From the NCBI GenBank assembly GCA_036897625.1, contig JAYMTA010001126.1:1-21660 (forward strand): a stretch of DNA of 21,660 nucleotides, in the 5' to 3' direction. The notes below the pieces were generated by a model, which ran no database searches, was not told the DNA's origin, and worked only from the letters and a program-made list of their open reading frames with translations. This document shows positions 9,799 to 20,790 of the stretch, piece by piece. The number at the start of each line of letters is the position of its first letter. The stretch's first letter is position 1. Made by a program: the position numbers and the translations under genes. This DNA comes from Pelargonium cotyledonis. Taxonomy: Eukaryota > Streptophyta > Magnoliopsida > Geraniales > Geraniaceae.

Positions 9799-10931
9799 TA
9801 TTTTTATAGCTTTTTCTCGGTCTAAAGTTAGGTTTAAGTAGGGTTTTCCTAGGTATAGGCAGACTTTTTGCGGATACTCATAATAATAATCAGAACTGGG
9901 TGTTACACTGGCAAAAGGCCCGCATCCCTCTTAGATTCTTAAGGTCTTTCGAGCCAGGCAAGGGTAATTTAACTTTGAAAAAGGACCGCTTGTACGTACT
10001 GCTTACTAGAACTAATAATAGACTAACTTGCTCGCAAAACTTACTACTTATTAACTAGATCAGGAAAATGAGAAAATTGTCTTTAGCTTTAGAGATTGAA
10101 AACCTGGAAATATGGAAAACCCTCTGCTTTAGTGTTCTAATATTAAACTAACTATTCACACACGACTTGAACCTTTAACATGTCGAAACAAGATGAGATG
10201 CTCGGGGGAAAATGGGAAGCAAGCTTATTAGTTAGGTAAGATTTATCTTAATTAAAGAGGGTAGTTAGGGAGTATGCTTAATGTGTATCAAAATCAAAAA
10301 GAGGGTATTTTGACTTTAAGTTATTTACAAATTAAGAACTAAAATTAAGAACAAGTAAAGAAATCTTAGGGAATGAATACTTTGGCTTTGTCATTAGGCT
10401 ACATAATGAAAATGAAATCCCTTTTCTACTCAAGATCAATTAAAGAGTCTCTGGAGTACTAAAAACGCATGTATAAGACAAAAGGTTATAAAAGTTTCCC
10501 TGTATTTTCATGTGTCCCGCTTGCCGAATACGTAACAAGGCCTCTTCTTTATTAGCAAGTTCTTCATAAAGTGTTGTTATATGAAGCCTCTGATATATTT
10601 TAGGTGCATACTGAAGCCAAGCCTTTAGGAATACCCAAGTATGGGCAAGGTCCTTTCATTAAATAAGGAAAACCAAAACTATCCTTGTATAGTTAAGTAT
10701 ACACAAGCCTTAGCTAAGAGGAAATCTGCAGCTTCTTGTACTTTATATACAAGCCTTTTAAAGACTGTGGAGGGTATCTCTATATCTCGTAAACGTATCG
10801 ATTAAATAAATATTTTAGAGGTTAGACACACTGGCAGCGAGTTAAATTTCAGTTTTTTCTATGTTGAGTTTTTAAAGTAAAGCACAACCCATTAATTAAC
10901 TGGAGTAATGCGTGCCCTATATTATAACTAA
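9799..10931. other. AT-rich non-coding stretch
   Basis: No gene was seen. It contains the second copy of TTTTCTCGGTCTAAA at 9812-9826 and CTTGTAC words at 9989 and 10735. No convincing tRNA fold was found; a T-arm-like word near 10159 has no matching stem. Confidence 0.65.
9812..9826 (+). repeat. 15-base repeat TTTTCTCGGTCTAAA, copy 2
   Basis: Exact match to 7878-7892, same strand. Confidence 0.55.
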
Positions 10932-11165
10932 GTTAGCTGTCTCCTTTTCCTTTATAGAGTCAATTTGTTTTCAGTTTCGATTCAAAAGTATGAGATTTTG
11001 ATGACCGAGGAAGTAACTCCTGCAATTGCTATCTTTAAAACTTCTGAAATAATAACAAATTACCACAATGCGATCGAAACCTCAACACTTGGAGACTTTC
11101 AACTCGTAAATCCCAAAACTATCAAATATTTAGAATTTCCGCATATACAAAAAAACTCGAATTAG
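10932..11165 (+). other. small protein-like open frame
   Basis: The frame is open from TAA 10929-10931 to TAG 11163-11165. An ATG at 11001 gives 54 residues beginning MTEEVTPAIAIFKTSEIITN, and a TTG at 10965 gives 66. The product is balanced in acidic, basic and polar residues and lacks the low-complexity look of most random AT-rich frames, so it is the most protein-like small frame here. There is no clear ribosome-binding signal before the ATG, no recognised motif and no neighbour. It could be a small unknown gene, a fragment of a decayed one, or chance. Confidence 0.18.
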
Positions 11166-12373
11166 AAAACGAATTAGTATAAAATAAAGTTTACAGTTTT
11201 AAGGATTACTGGTTAAAGTACTTCATTAATTTTTAGGAAAGAAACCTTGATTAGAGTAAATTCAAGGAATTTTAATATATTTAAAAGTAAATAATAGAGT
11301 CAAACTGGTTTTTTAAAGTATAGAATTTTTACTTAATTTTTAAAAAGTCGTCTTATCAAGGTTCTCTTCTCTCCTATGGGTTAGGTCTTACCACCAGGTT
11401 TACTGATTACACAAGTATAAGCCTCGGTTCCATAACTTATATGACTAAAAAGCTACAACAATTAGGTAAATTTTTTCGTATTCAGGAGGCCCTTGTGAGT
11501 TACCAGATTTAAAACAACCAACAACCCAGTTCTACTTTAGAATATAGTATAGAGACAAGTTGAAGAAGGATTCCGGATTATAGCTACGCTTGATAAGGAC
11601 CCTATTTATTATACATATTTTTGAAATATTGTTTAAAAAAACCAATCCTGAGAAAAAGAGGACTGACTCTTTAAAGCAAGCTCAGATGTCAATTCCCTTA
11701 TATGTGAGGTCTCTCCCTTACCGACGTAAAAGAGCTCCTGAGTTAGGAGTCTGGATCTGTGTTTTTACCCCTTTTATTTAGAAAACTTGTAACATTCCAA
11801 AAACCTTAAAAAGCTGGATCTATTTTAGATATAGTAAATTATAAAATGGCTAAAGAATAGGCCCCGCATATATTCATACTTTAATAAAATACCTTTTTAT
11901 ACCTTTATTACTAGGAAAAAACCCGGCTAACAGCTACTCCGCTGGAAGGGGAGCCCCCGTATCTTGTTCAAAAATCGCTATAAATTGAATAAGAATGCAA
12001 GATCTTCCTTTGCTTTTCATTGTTAATACACTTTTGGGGAAGATTCCTAAAGCTGCAATTCGATAGATAGTGACCTGTTATATGATATACTCTTGTTTAC
12101 TCTAGGTAAGAGTTACAAGTTAATGACTAATACTTTAGGAAATTCCGGCTAAAATATCTGGCTTAGTACAAGACCTTGTTACAGGAGTACCCCTTATAAC
12201 TAGTACTTAATTAAAGAGAAATGCTTTTTCCTTAAAAGAAGTCTATAAAATACTTTGCCTTTTATATCCCCTAGAAGAATCTGATCGGAACTGTAGTCCT
12301 AATTTACGGCCCTTTTACAAAAGAATATCTTAACTCCAAGTCTCTCCTGTAGTTCGTTTAGTAGTTAGTTCTT

Positions 12374-12384
12374 AAGTCAAGGAG
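12374..12384 (+). repeat. dispersed repeat AAGTCAAGGAG, copy 3
   Basis: Eleven bases are identical to the cores at 7833-7843 and 9433-9443, same strand. Confidence 0.55.
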
Positions 12385-13750
12385 GTTCTAGTGTGTCTGG
12401 ATTTGAACCTTGACCATAAAATTACAATAGACAATTGTCCAAGAGTTTTTAATGGATTCCTTTATTAGATAGAAATAAGGATTACATAAGCACTCCTGTA
12501 ATAAACTAGCTTATTAAGAAGAATATCCTCAAATTCTGTTGAAAATACCCTACGGGTTAGAAGCTGCTAATATGCAAAATCCGTGGACCAATAATCAGTA
12601 GGGAGTCATCAAACTTCAAATCTTTTGATCTATCGAGAGTCGTATCTAAAATCCTTAGTATACCTAAACGGAAAGAGAATCCAGAAAATGTTTTTAATGC
12701 TAAATCGTGAGTAGCCTATTTTGGAGGCAACAGTTTCCTTTCTTTAGAAACGGCTTTGGTAAGATCGGTATAAGATTCAAATTTGTAAGTGAGTCCCAGT
12801 AAGACTTGTAGTGTGCCCATTTAGTTGGAAAGTAGGCAGAGCACAGTGATAGCTCTACTTAAAATAAGGCCTAGGAATCTTTTATCTTTCAGAGACTTAG
12901 TAACCTGAAATTCTGCATTATTAAACTTTTACACAGCAACCCTTCCTTTAGTGAAGAGTAGCTTTATATAGCTAGAGGTCATTAAGAACTCATATAAGGA
13001 ATTCCCGAGTTTGTTAGACTACTCATAGTCTTTCTTTATAGTAAATCCCTCTTCTTTATTAAGTCAGAATATACATAAACCAAAAAGTTGAGAAGTGGAT
13101 CCACGGGTTTGATTTAGATTAAAAAAAGCTATCAAACTTGTTTAGATGGGCAAGAGGACCCCGACTAAGTCTCCCCTTTCATTTATTCGTAGCTGAACTC
13201 TAAAAGAAAGCTTTCGTTCTCAAGGATAGCGTTTTAGGAGTAAGGCAAAAAACTCAGCGGTAGAAATATGGGTTGTTAACAAATCTTATTGGGTATGAAT
13301 TGAATGCTTTTTTAGGATTATTCCGTAGCATCATAAGTAAAAGCAGTACAACCTGACTAAGATATTAGTGAACCTAACTTCTCACTTAGGACTCCCCTTG
13401 CATTCAAGATCATATAATTCAAATTAGTCTCAGAGTAACTCAAGGAATTTACAGCCTTCCTAGTAACTTATACCTCGTTCAAGTCTTATTAGATTGTACT
13501 AATTCTTTATTTCCCATAGTAACTGGATTCTTTTTACTCAGTTAATAAAACAAAGGAGAATTTTTAAAGGATCTCGCTTTGAGCTAAAGGATAGAAGCAA
13601 GATTTACCTGAAAAGACACTCTTGCAGGAACTCAATAGGGCAGTTAAAAGCGCCGACTCTAAGGCATTTCATTAAGTGCAGTCTAAACCATAAAACAAGA
13701 TATGATATAAGAAATATAAGCCAGAACTAGCAGTACATCCACGTTTCAGT

Positions 13751-13798
13751 AGTAGGTATTACCGATACCCTACTTCACTATAGGACTCCCTATTAGGG
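13751..13798. other. cluster of hairpins
   Basis: Three stems lie in 48 bases. The first is AGTAGGTAT (13751-13759) with ATACCCTACT (13765-13774), 9 bp with one bulged C around a five-base loop. The second is ATAGG (13780-13784) with CCTAT (13789-13793) around ACTC, which embeds a GGACTCC word. The third, mutually exclusive with the second, is CCCT (13788-13791) with AGGG (13795-13798) around ATT. The density suggests a structured RNA element or a nested repeat insertion. Confidence 0.45.
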
Positions 13799-15939
13799 AT
13801 AAAAAGAATAGTGAATATCTTAGTATTATATACTACTAGACTTTGAAAAAGGGCTTTCATAGTGTGGGCTCTCAAGCCTAGGTTTACTTTTTAAATCCAA
13901 TCCTTATAAAGTGGGCTCTATTAAACACGCTTGCTTGTACGGGTCCCATATTTATACTAAGGACCTTAACTTCCTATAACTGAAAACCTATAATTTGCGA
14001 ACTCCTTTATAAAAGGTTAACGCGGTTAGACCGAGAGGACTCTCAACTAATTAATTCTTTAAGCTTATTAGGAATCTCTTTCGCTTTATAGTATTCGTCA
14101 ATAAAGATATAATTTTGAAAGGTACAAATATTTTACCTCTCTTCAAGCATGTCGGCGACTAAAAATGAGGGCTCTATAACTAGTATTTTGGAACACTTCA
14201 AGAGCACGGGGTACTCGTTTACTGTATTCCTTCTAATTGAAAGCTCTTATTAAAAAACTACAGGTATTCTATATACTCCTCATTTCTGATCTTATCCTTG
14301 ACTTGACAACGTTGAGCTGTTTAATCAAGATGGATTCTTCTATAATAGGGATTTTTTAACTTTAGGAATGTAAAGATTTAGCTCCTTGCACACTACCAAA
14401 AAAGCGTTGAGTTAGCGGTATTATAATATGTTTAAACAAAGATTTAGATTGAATTCTTTACAATTTACGGCTGACACTCTGTGATATCCTTGAAATCTAG
14501 TTGTATATTCTGGGAAATATAGTATAGCCCTTATTTTAAGATCCTAAAAACTAAAGGGGTTTCTCCTATATTATGTGTTAACCCCTTCTAGTCAGAAGAA
14601 GTTTCAGCGAGTACTTTATCTATTTAGTATCCTATTTATATGGATCCGTTTATATCCTTTTGCTCCTCTTTGCTTTTCCCTTAGCTCTTAGCTATAACGG
14701 ATTTCGCATGTAAGAAAATTATTCTATATTAACAACTCATTATTCCTTGAAATGAAAGAGGTTTAGCCCTTTTGAGTGTCTTTATAACGTCGATATTGAA
14801 CGCTTTATTACCGGAGTTCCGTTCCTTACTAAAATAGAGCTTCACGACTTCCCTGAGACTAGTCTACCAGCTTGAATTTTAGAAGGATAAGGGGAGAAAG
14901 TTTTATATAAATAGGAAGCTTCTAGTTTGAGCCTGTTCCCGGAGTCCCTATTTCGAAACGTGACTCTTACCATAAGTGTGTACTGAATATTTCAATAGCA
15001 AGTCCCTCTCTTTAGACTAAGTAAATTAACGTATGATTCTTTTAAATACCCGCACTTTGTCGTCAAAAGCTACTAATTAGCTCTCCCATTTTAGAGTAAA
15101 ATACTCCGAGCAGTAGCTCTTTAACTGGCTAAATCATTAAAATCAAGTATCTAATGTAGGAGGTATAGTCAGAACTTTGACCTTTCTCACTGTAGGACGT
15201 ACTTATATGGAAGTGTGTACTAAACAGCTAAGGAACTCTATATCATATCAACGATAGGAAAGGGGAGGGAGCTTCTTAATGAGAAAGGTAGGGTTCCTTG
15301 GCTTGGAATTATGTTAGGCATATGCTTTGATTGACGATCTTAATTACTAGGATTTCTTCCAGCTGTTATTATTATATACGGCTTTTAGTAGTTAAAATGG
15401 AACTTCAACTTCAGGAAGAAAGAAAAGGACTCCATTTACTATAACGAGTTGAGTATTCAAAGTCAATCCATTTTTATAGTTTATTTAATCTTTACTGAAG
15501 ATTATTTATTGGTATTTCACATGAACATGTAAAGCCAGATATTCTTGTATATGCATTTAGCTACTAAACCTGAGAATCTACTCCATCGACATATGCCTTC
15601 TACGCGCTGGACTAGGCTTAGCTTTCTTAACAGCGCATACTTTTGGAAAAAATAGGGATTAAATAGAGTCAATTCTTCTTACATCTTGAACAAGCACCTT
15701 ATTTATCTTGGGTGAAGGGGTCGGTGGTAAGTCCGATACTTATGGGTGTCTCAATCATGAAAGGGAAGCACTAACTCACTAACTTTTTTGGAAAACATTC
15801 CTATATATATCCCCGCCAGGAAATTTCGTATATTATTTCACAAAAAGAAGTTAATAATTGCGAATAGCCAGGCCCCTTTTACTCATTTTAAAGAAAGACG
15901 CTAACTCAAAACGTAATCTACAGATAGCTTTATAAAGGT

Positions 15940-15951
15940 CTTTCTAAACTC
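15940..15951 (+). repeat. 12-base repeat CTTTCTAAACTC
   Basis: Exact copy at 16252-16263, same strand, 312 bases away. Short, but unlikely as a given pair by composition; the flanks differ. Confidence 0.4.
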
Positions 15952-16500
15952 CTATTAATGATAAGGCTTCTTTTTTAAAACATTCTATAAGCTAAAATTT
16001 CGGGAATAAAGAATAAAGTTTAGTAGTACTGCTTTTTAGACAACACCAATCCGCTATGGATTTTCTAGGACTGAAGTACAGAGCATTCCCTATTAAAGGT
16101 TATGCCTTTGTTATTGACACTCTACAGAACCTAGAGCGTTTACAATGCAATGGAAAAAAAGAAACTCGCAGTTTACCTATATTCATAGATTAATTATACT
16201 ATCCCATTAAAAGTTTTGTCATTTGTCCATTGACTACGCGGCTAATACGTCCTTTCTAAACTCAAGCAAGTATGAATACCCGTGTTGTGTCACAGATCTA
16301 AATAAGTTCCAACTATTTAAGGGTCCTTTTAAGATTTAAGATAAAAATATGACTACGAACAACTAAATTCCTCCAACAAAAGTGTTTTCCCAATCTACAA
16401 GGATTTCTACACAAAGATATGCCTATGTATTTTACAGAAGCTCAAACGAGGGGACTCCCTAATCCTTTAGTTTTACAAAGATTTTAGGTCCGTAAAAATG

Positions 16501-16571
16501 CGCTTTTATAGGGGTTGAACCTACAACATAACCGTTATGAACTACACGTTCTAACACTAAAATTTATGGGG
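16501..16571 (-). pseudogene. tRNA-like relic, CAU anticodon (Ile/Met type)
   Basis: Read on minus, the 71 bases keep tRNA register. The anticodon loop is TTCATAA (CAT at 16537-16539), then a five-base variable region. The T arm is GTAGG-TTCAACC-CCTAT with four Watson-Crick pairs plus one G-T, and the D-arm side is GTTAGAAC. Conserved positions A14, A21, T33, A37, TTC 54-56, A58 and C61 are present. From memory, the segment from anticodon to T arm closely resembles plant-type mitochondrial tRNA-Ile(CAU). Against function, only about three of seven acceptor pairs form (CCCCATA with AAAAGCG), the anticodon stem is weak, position 8 is A rather than T, and the D loop lacks GG. It is probably a decayed tRNA; a functional tRNA repaired by editing is a remote alternative. 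Confidence 0.45.
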
Positions 16572-18417
16572 AATGGGTACTTGTACTATAACAAATAAAA
16601 TAACGAGATTGTATAAAATGCAACAAGTTTTCCCCCTATATTACAGAGCAAGCTCTCCTTAGATTTTGCATTATCAAAAAAGTTTAGAAACTTTTTCCAT
16701 TCTTACTTAATTTCATATCCTTGGTTTTTTGATATCAAGTTGCCTCATTCAATACAAGGGATCCTTTATGATTTACATAGCATCGAGCTCCTAGCTGTCT
16801 TAGTAAACGGGGTCCAAATTTGATTCTCATTAAACCCAATATATAATTTCTTGTACAACTCTCAGTTCCAACTTCATAAAGTAGACATAATTTATAAAAA
16901 CTCGGTAATTTTTACTATAAGCTGAACATGTGTAACAAATAAAGCTCTCGACGGATGCCTATGGGATAGCAAATATCCCTTATAGCGGGGATACACGGGT
17001 TTCTTAATGAAGGAAGAATTCACAATTAAATGAATATTAGAAAGCCTTAAACTCTGATGAGAGGCTAAAACAATATATTTGTAACTAAGTGATTACATTC
17101 TACATCAATTTTTGTGATATAAAGATTCTTTTCGTGAGTTAAAAAACAAGAGCAAGCATCCTTTTTTGTTTAGTAAACGAACAGTTTCATAAGTAGTAAT
17201 CTTATAGTTTTTGGATCGGAAAGCTAGTCAGCTACTTAGGTTATCCTACGGTTTCTATCTAAAGAACTAAAAACTTTACAAATTTTTAATTAGCATTAAA
17301 GAGAGTATTTAATGTCTAAACTTTCTGCATGTGAAGCCCACTGCAAGAAAAGGAAGGTCAAAGAAAAAATATAGATATCTTTGAAACTTATGTACAATAT
17401 GCAAAAATTCATAAACTAAAAGTAAAGAAGCCCGTTTATATGAAATAATACCTTTGCATCTGTCCTAAAAGTTCTGTACCGATGATTTTTTATTTCCGAG
17501 CTAAAAACTGCGGTAAATTCTCAAGCTTCGACCCTACGTTTCCTAAAGAGGGTTCCTTATAAGCTAGCTCTAGTATAACTTTTTAAGGAAACACAGCTAT
17601 AAAACAAAACAAGAAAGTGGGTCCAGCTTACTACGACTATTGTTATGTACAAGATAGAAGAAAACAGCTATGCTACTTCTAAATGTAACTAACACCTATG
17701 GTTAAGATCCGAGTTACGAATACTGAAGAGGAAGGCCTTAAAAATTCTTATTAACGAATATAGTCCTTGTAAATTGGCTAAAATGAGTATCCTAAGCAAT
17801 AAATCTCCTAAATTCTTTATTATTAGAGTTTTTCCAGTAGCTTTGACTAAGCTATACTGTAGAGTTCCTGTTTAAGTAGTCGAGTTATTTACTCATAGAA
17901 TTGCCTCTCTAAATGATTTGGATTTAAGGAAAATCTTTTATCTTACACCATTGAGTCTTTTATAATTCTTACACCTGATACTAAAGGAATCTCAGGACAT
18001 ACGCACTTAATCTCTCCTTCTGCTAGTGAGTAAGCTATCTCAGGGATCCTAAAAGACTTATACTCTTCTAAATCTAAATGGGTATTCTTATTTATACTTT
18101 TATAACTTCTTTTCTACTATACATATAAACTTCGCGCATAACCTATAATGATATTTCTCAATGAGGTCTTATAGAACTTTATAATGCAATAAATTAGGTT
18201 TTTATAGGGCCAAAGAATATAGAATGTGGGCATAGGTATACTAGGGAATAGACTTGCTTTACATCATCTTAACAATAAGAGATAAGTACAATAGGTACAG
18301 ATAAGCTCCACAACAAAAGAGTCCTGCTGTTATTCCTTCATATTTTTTAGGGAAGAGTTAAGGCTTTCAAGATAGAAAGAATTCATATAAACCTTAGCAT
18401 TTTTCTATTGAATCTAA
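16572..18417. other. AT-rich non-coding stretch
   Basis: No gene, RNA fold or long repeat was seen. It contains CTTGTAC words at 16580 and 16850 and a reverse copy at 17647. Stop codons are frequent in all frames. Confidence 0.65.
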
Positions 18418-18567
18418 GTTCCTAAACAATTAATAGGATTAAGAAATTACTTTCTTTTGTTGTTTGGCAATTGGAATAGGAAACTCTCCAATCAAGAACA
18501 AGAAGCGGGTTTATTCCAGGAGTTAGTCAGAGCCTGCAATTCAGCAGCAACAGTTAGAAAAACATAG
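18418..18567 (+). other. short protein-like frame, 49 codons
   Basis: The frame is open from TAA 18415-18417 to TAG 18565-18567. Its second half reads NQEQEAGLFQELVRACNSAA, a helical-looking, charged sequence unlike typical random translation of AT-rich DNA. There is no ATG and no recognised family. It lies at the left edge of the distinct block ending near 19482 and could be an exon-like or decayed piece. A CAGCAACAG word here (18544-18552) recurs around 18690. Confidence 0.15.
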
Positions 18568-18649
18568 CTTAAAAAGCGAATGCTGATGGGTTTTCGAATG
18601 TAGCATTAAAAGGAGTCTTTCTAATAAATGAAAAGGCTAATTCGAGGTT

Positions 18650-19333
18650 TAAGATAGTATATTAGAAAGTACAGGAATACCCAAGAGTCAACAGCAACAG
18701 AAAAAGCAGACTTTCACGCTACTTCTTTACCGAAAATTCTTTACTTCAGCTTCGGTTTTTTATACTCCCAAATGTCTTGACTATCGAGAATTGAACTCCT
18801 TTGAAAAACAGGAACATAAGTCGACAACTCCTCTTACTAGTGCACCTCCTCTATCATACGTAATAGCACCCACCAACTTCTTATTTGCTTTTGTATTCTT
18901 ATTCACACCCGGTTTGTTACTTTGTATATGCATACCTTTCTTTAGAGCTATACTCTGTATCCTAATCTTTATAGCTGTCTTAGTCTTGTTGTAAGGAGCT
19001 AGACCTGTACTCTTTATTGTAGCATGTTATAGTTACTGTCTTACCCCTGTTCTATTTCTTATACTCTTATTAGAGGAGTTCTTGTTTTCTACAGTAATAC
19101 ATAGGTAAGAGTAGTTCTATTAGTATTTAGGTAGATTCAGATTCCTCTTGCTCCATGTTCTTATCGCTAAAAGAGGATACAAACTGTATAAAGATAGAGA
19201 TAAGTCCTTTTTCCCGATTGAAGCTGCGCGGAGGAAGGTTAATGTTAGTAGTAATTATAATAGAATAGTACAGGAAGACTTTATAACCACCTGTTACTTC
19301 TTGCCAACTTTCATACTCTTATCCATACCCTGA
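18650..19333 (+). pseudogene. possible decayed membrane-protein reading frame
   Basis: One frame stays largely open for 228 codons. It is fully open from 18650 to TAA 18992-18994, then open to TAA 19106-19108, has TAG at 19112 and 19121, then is open to TGA 19331-19333. About 16 stops would be expected by composition. The first segment has a Gln/Lys-rich start, then a strongly hydrophobic stretch (LFTPGLLLCICIPFF and on to LIFIAVLVLL). The second holds another hydrophobic run (LFIVACYSYCLTPVLFLILL). The third is basic (RGYKLYKDRDKSFFPIEAAR). No start codon precedes the first segment except a TTG at 18791. The opposite strand is also open over part of it, so the hydrophobic run may be the shadow of a Lys-rich frame. 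No family is recognised. Confidence 0.22.
18781..19026 (-). other. Lys-rich open frame antisense to 18650-19333
   Basis: The minus-strand frame is open from a TAA (complement of 19027-19029) to TAG at 18781-18783, 81 codons. An ATG at 18933 gives 50 residues. The product is basic, for example NKPGVNKNTKANKKLVGAIT followed by YDRGGALVRGVV, and has the look of a small nucleic-acid- or ribosome-binding protein, though I cannot place it in any family. Further upstream on minus, another Lys/Arg-rich frame runs from 19482 to TAA 19360-19362 (KTRARKIGIMKSSGVIKIKN) and on to TAA 19294-19296. The minus strand is purine-rich throughout, which is typical of coding strands but also lowers stop density. 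Confidence 0.2.
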
Positions 19334-19916
19334 TTCTTAAGCCTACTAACTAGACCCCATTAAGAGCTGTAACCTTTTGAATTCTTTATCTTGATAACAC
19401 CACTACTCTTCATGATACCTATCTTACGAGCCCTTGTTTTACTAGCTAAACTTGTTTTCTTACCTTTCTTTAATACTTGCCTCTATCCCTACCTTGTTTG
19501 TGTTACTCTTCATACCCATCTTCTTAAATCCAAAAAAGAGGAACTCTTAGCTTAGATAGAATAAATTAGTAGATCCTTAAGCTTTAAACTATTCAAGGCT
19601 TTTTTTAGAAATCCAGGTTATACTTAGGAAAAACAAATATTCAAATTCCTGCCCATGTAACAAAAGTATAAGCTGTCAATTGTATAGGTAATATTGAACC
19701 AAATATCTATATAGTAAAGCGAATATCGAGAAAAGGTTTTCATAGCATACCTAGGTTTGATTTGAATCAATTCATCTTAGGTCACATTCCCTTTTTTTTT
19801 CTATAGGAAGGACATCACTAAAACTAAATAAAGGGATTGGGAGAGCAGAATAACCGTGGTGATACATCAAAAATTAGACTTGTAGAGGGATTGCTTTATC
19901 AAAGTAAGCTTTCTTT

Positions 19917-19934
19917 GAACAAAAAGAAAAGTGA
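19917..19934 (+). repeat. 18-base direct repeat, copy 1
   Basis: GAACAAAAAGAAAAGTGA is identical at 20773-20790. Extending five bases leftwards adds TCTTT here against TCTTC there, giving 22 of 23 matches. The right flanks are unrelated. This is the longest exact repeat I found. Confidence 0.75.
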
Positions 19935-20772
19935 CCCGTAAGGAAACTTATGCCTAATACAGAATAGGCTTGCCTACACTCGTAAGACAAAGGAAAAGTA
20001 CTAACTAATAAACTTCTCTTTAAGTTACTAAAATAGGTAGGTGAATATACATAGTAAAGGTATAAGGGGGCGGTTTTCCTTAGGTAATAAGCGCTTTTCT
20101 GGATGTTTAATAAGAGTTTTAGGAATAAAGAAGTATATTTACAGATTTTAGCTACACTTCAAATTAATTAAGAAATCTCTCTCTATTAAGCTTCTTACCT
20201 CTAAAAAGGGTATAAATTATGGTTAAATTAGAATTCCAAGATTAAACTTATACTTATTTGCTTAACTATTAAAAGAAGAAATGTAGAGAAAACAAACCTT
20301 AAATTAATATTCTAGTAAAAAGGAATACCTATATTAATCTCTTATTTCAAAGAAACCCTTTCTTCCATAACCTTGTTTAAACTTTCCTAAATAATAGGGA
20401 TTCTTGATTGAAAGTAAGAAATCTAGCCGGCTGTTGGAGGACCAGACAGTTGAGACTTTTCGGATAAAAGAAGTGTCATCCTTTTAAAAGCGAAGGTTCA
20501 AAACGCGTACGCCATAGAACAATTTGTGTACTTTCTTTTCCTAAGCCTAAGTACGTATCCGATGCTGAAGTTGTCCTACTAAGATTCCTAAACCTAACTT
20601 TGTATCTTTACTAAAACAAAGTCGTAATTCTAATAAGTTTTTGCCCTTGTTTTAAAGCGGATAAACTAGGACTGCTTTTGACGGTAAATCCGAATACTTC
20701 TTGTTGGGACTAGTCTCTAAATATTCATAAGCAAAGCCAGAAATACAATACTAAAGATTCTTAGGGCTCTTC

Positions 20773-20790
20773 GAACAAAAAGAAAAGTGA
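20773..20790 (+). repeat. 18-base direct repeat, copy 2
   Basis: Exact match to 19917-19934, same orientation, 856 bases downstream. Direct repeats of this size can mediate rare recombination in organelle genomes, but that is inference. Confidence 0.75.

Larger units (their letters stand above)
11166..16500. other. AT-rich non-coding stretch, 5.3 kb
   Basis: No gene was seen over this whole length. It contains a hairpin at 11734-11750 (GCTCCT/AGGAGT around a five-base loop), repeat copies at 12172-12183 and 12374-12384, a hairpin cluster at 13751-13798, paired mini-hairpins near 14022-14046, and seven GGANTCC words. A 63-codon frame at 11590-11781 has a basic second half but nothing recognisable. 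Confidence 0.65.

Noticed and set aside
11590..11781. 63-codon plus frame with a basic second half.
   Set aside because: TTG start only, no motif, and a length expected by chance.
12396..12470. Minus-strand GGTTCAAATCC (12399-12409) with TTGTAAT upstream, suggesting tRNA-Tyr.
   Set aside because: The T stem has only two pairs and the anticodon stem about two; the resemblance is limited to the T-loop word.
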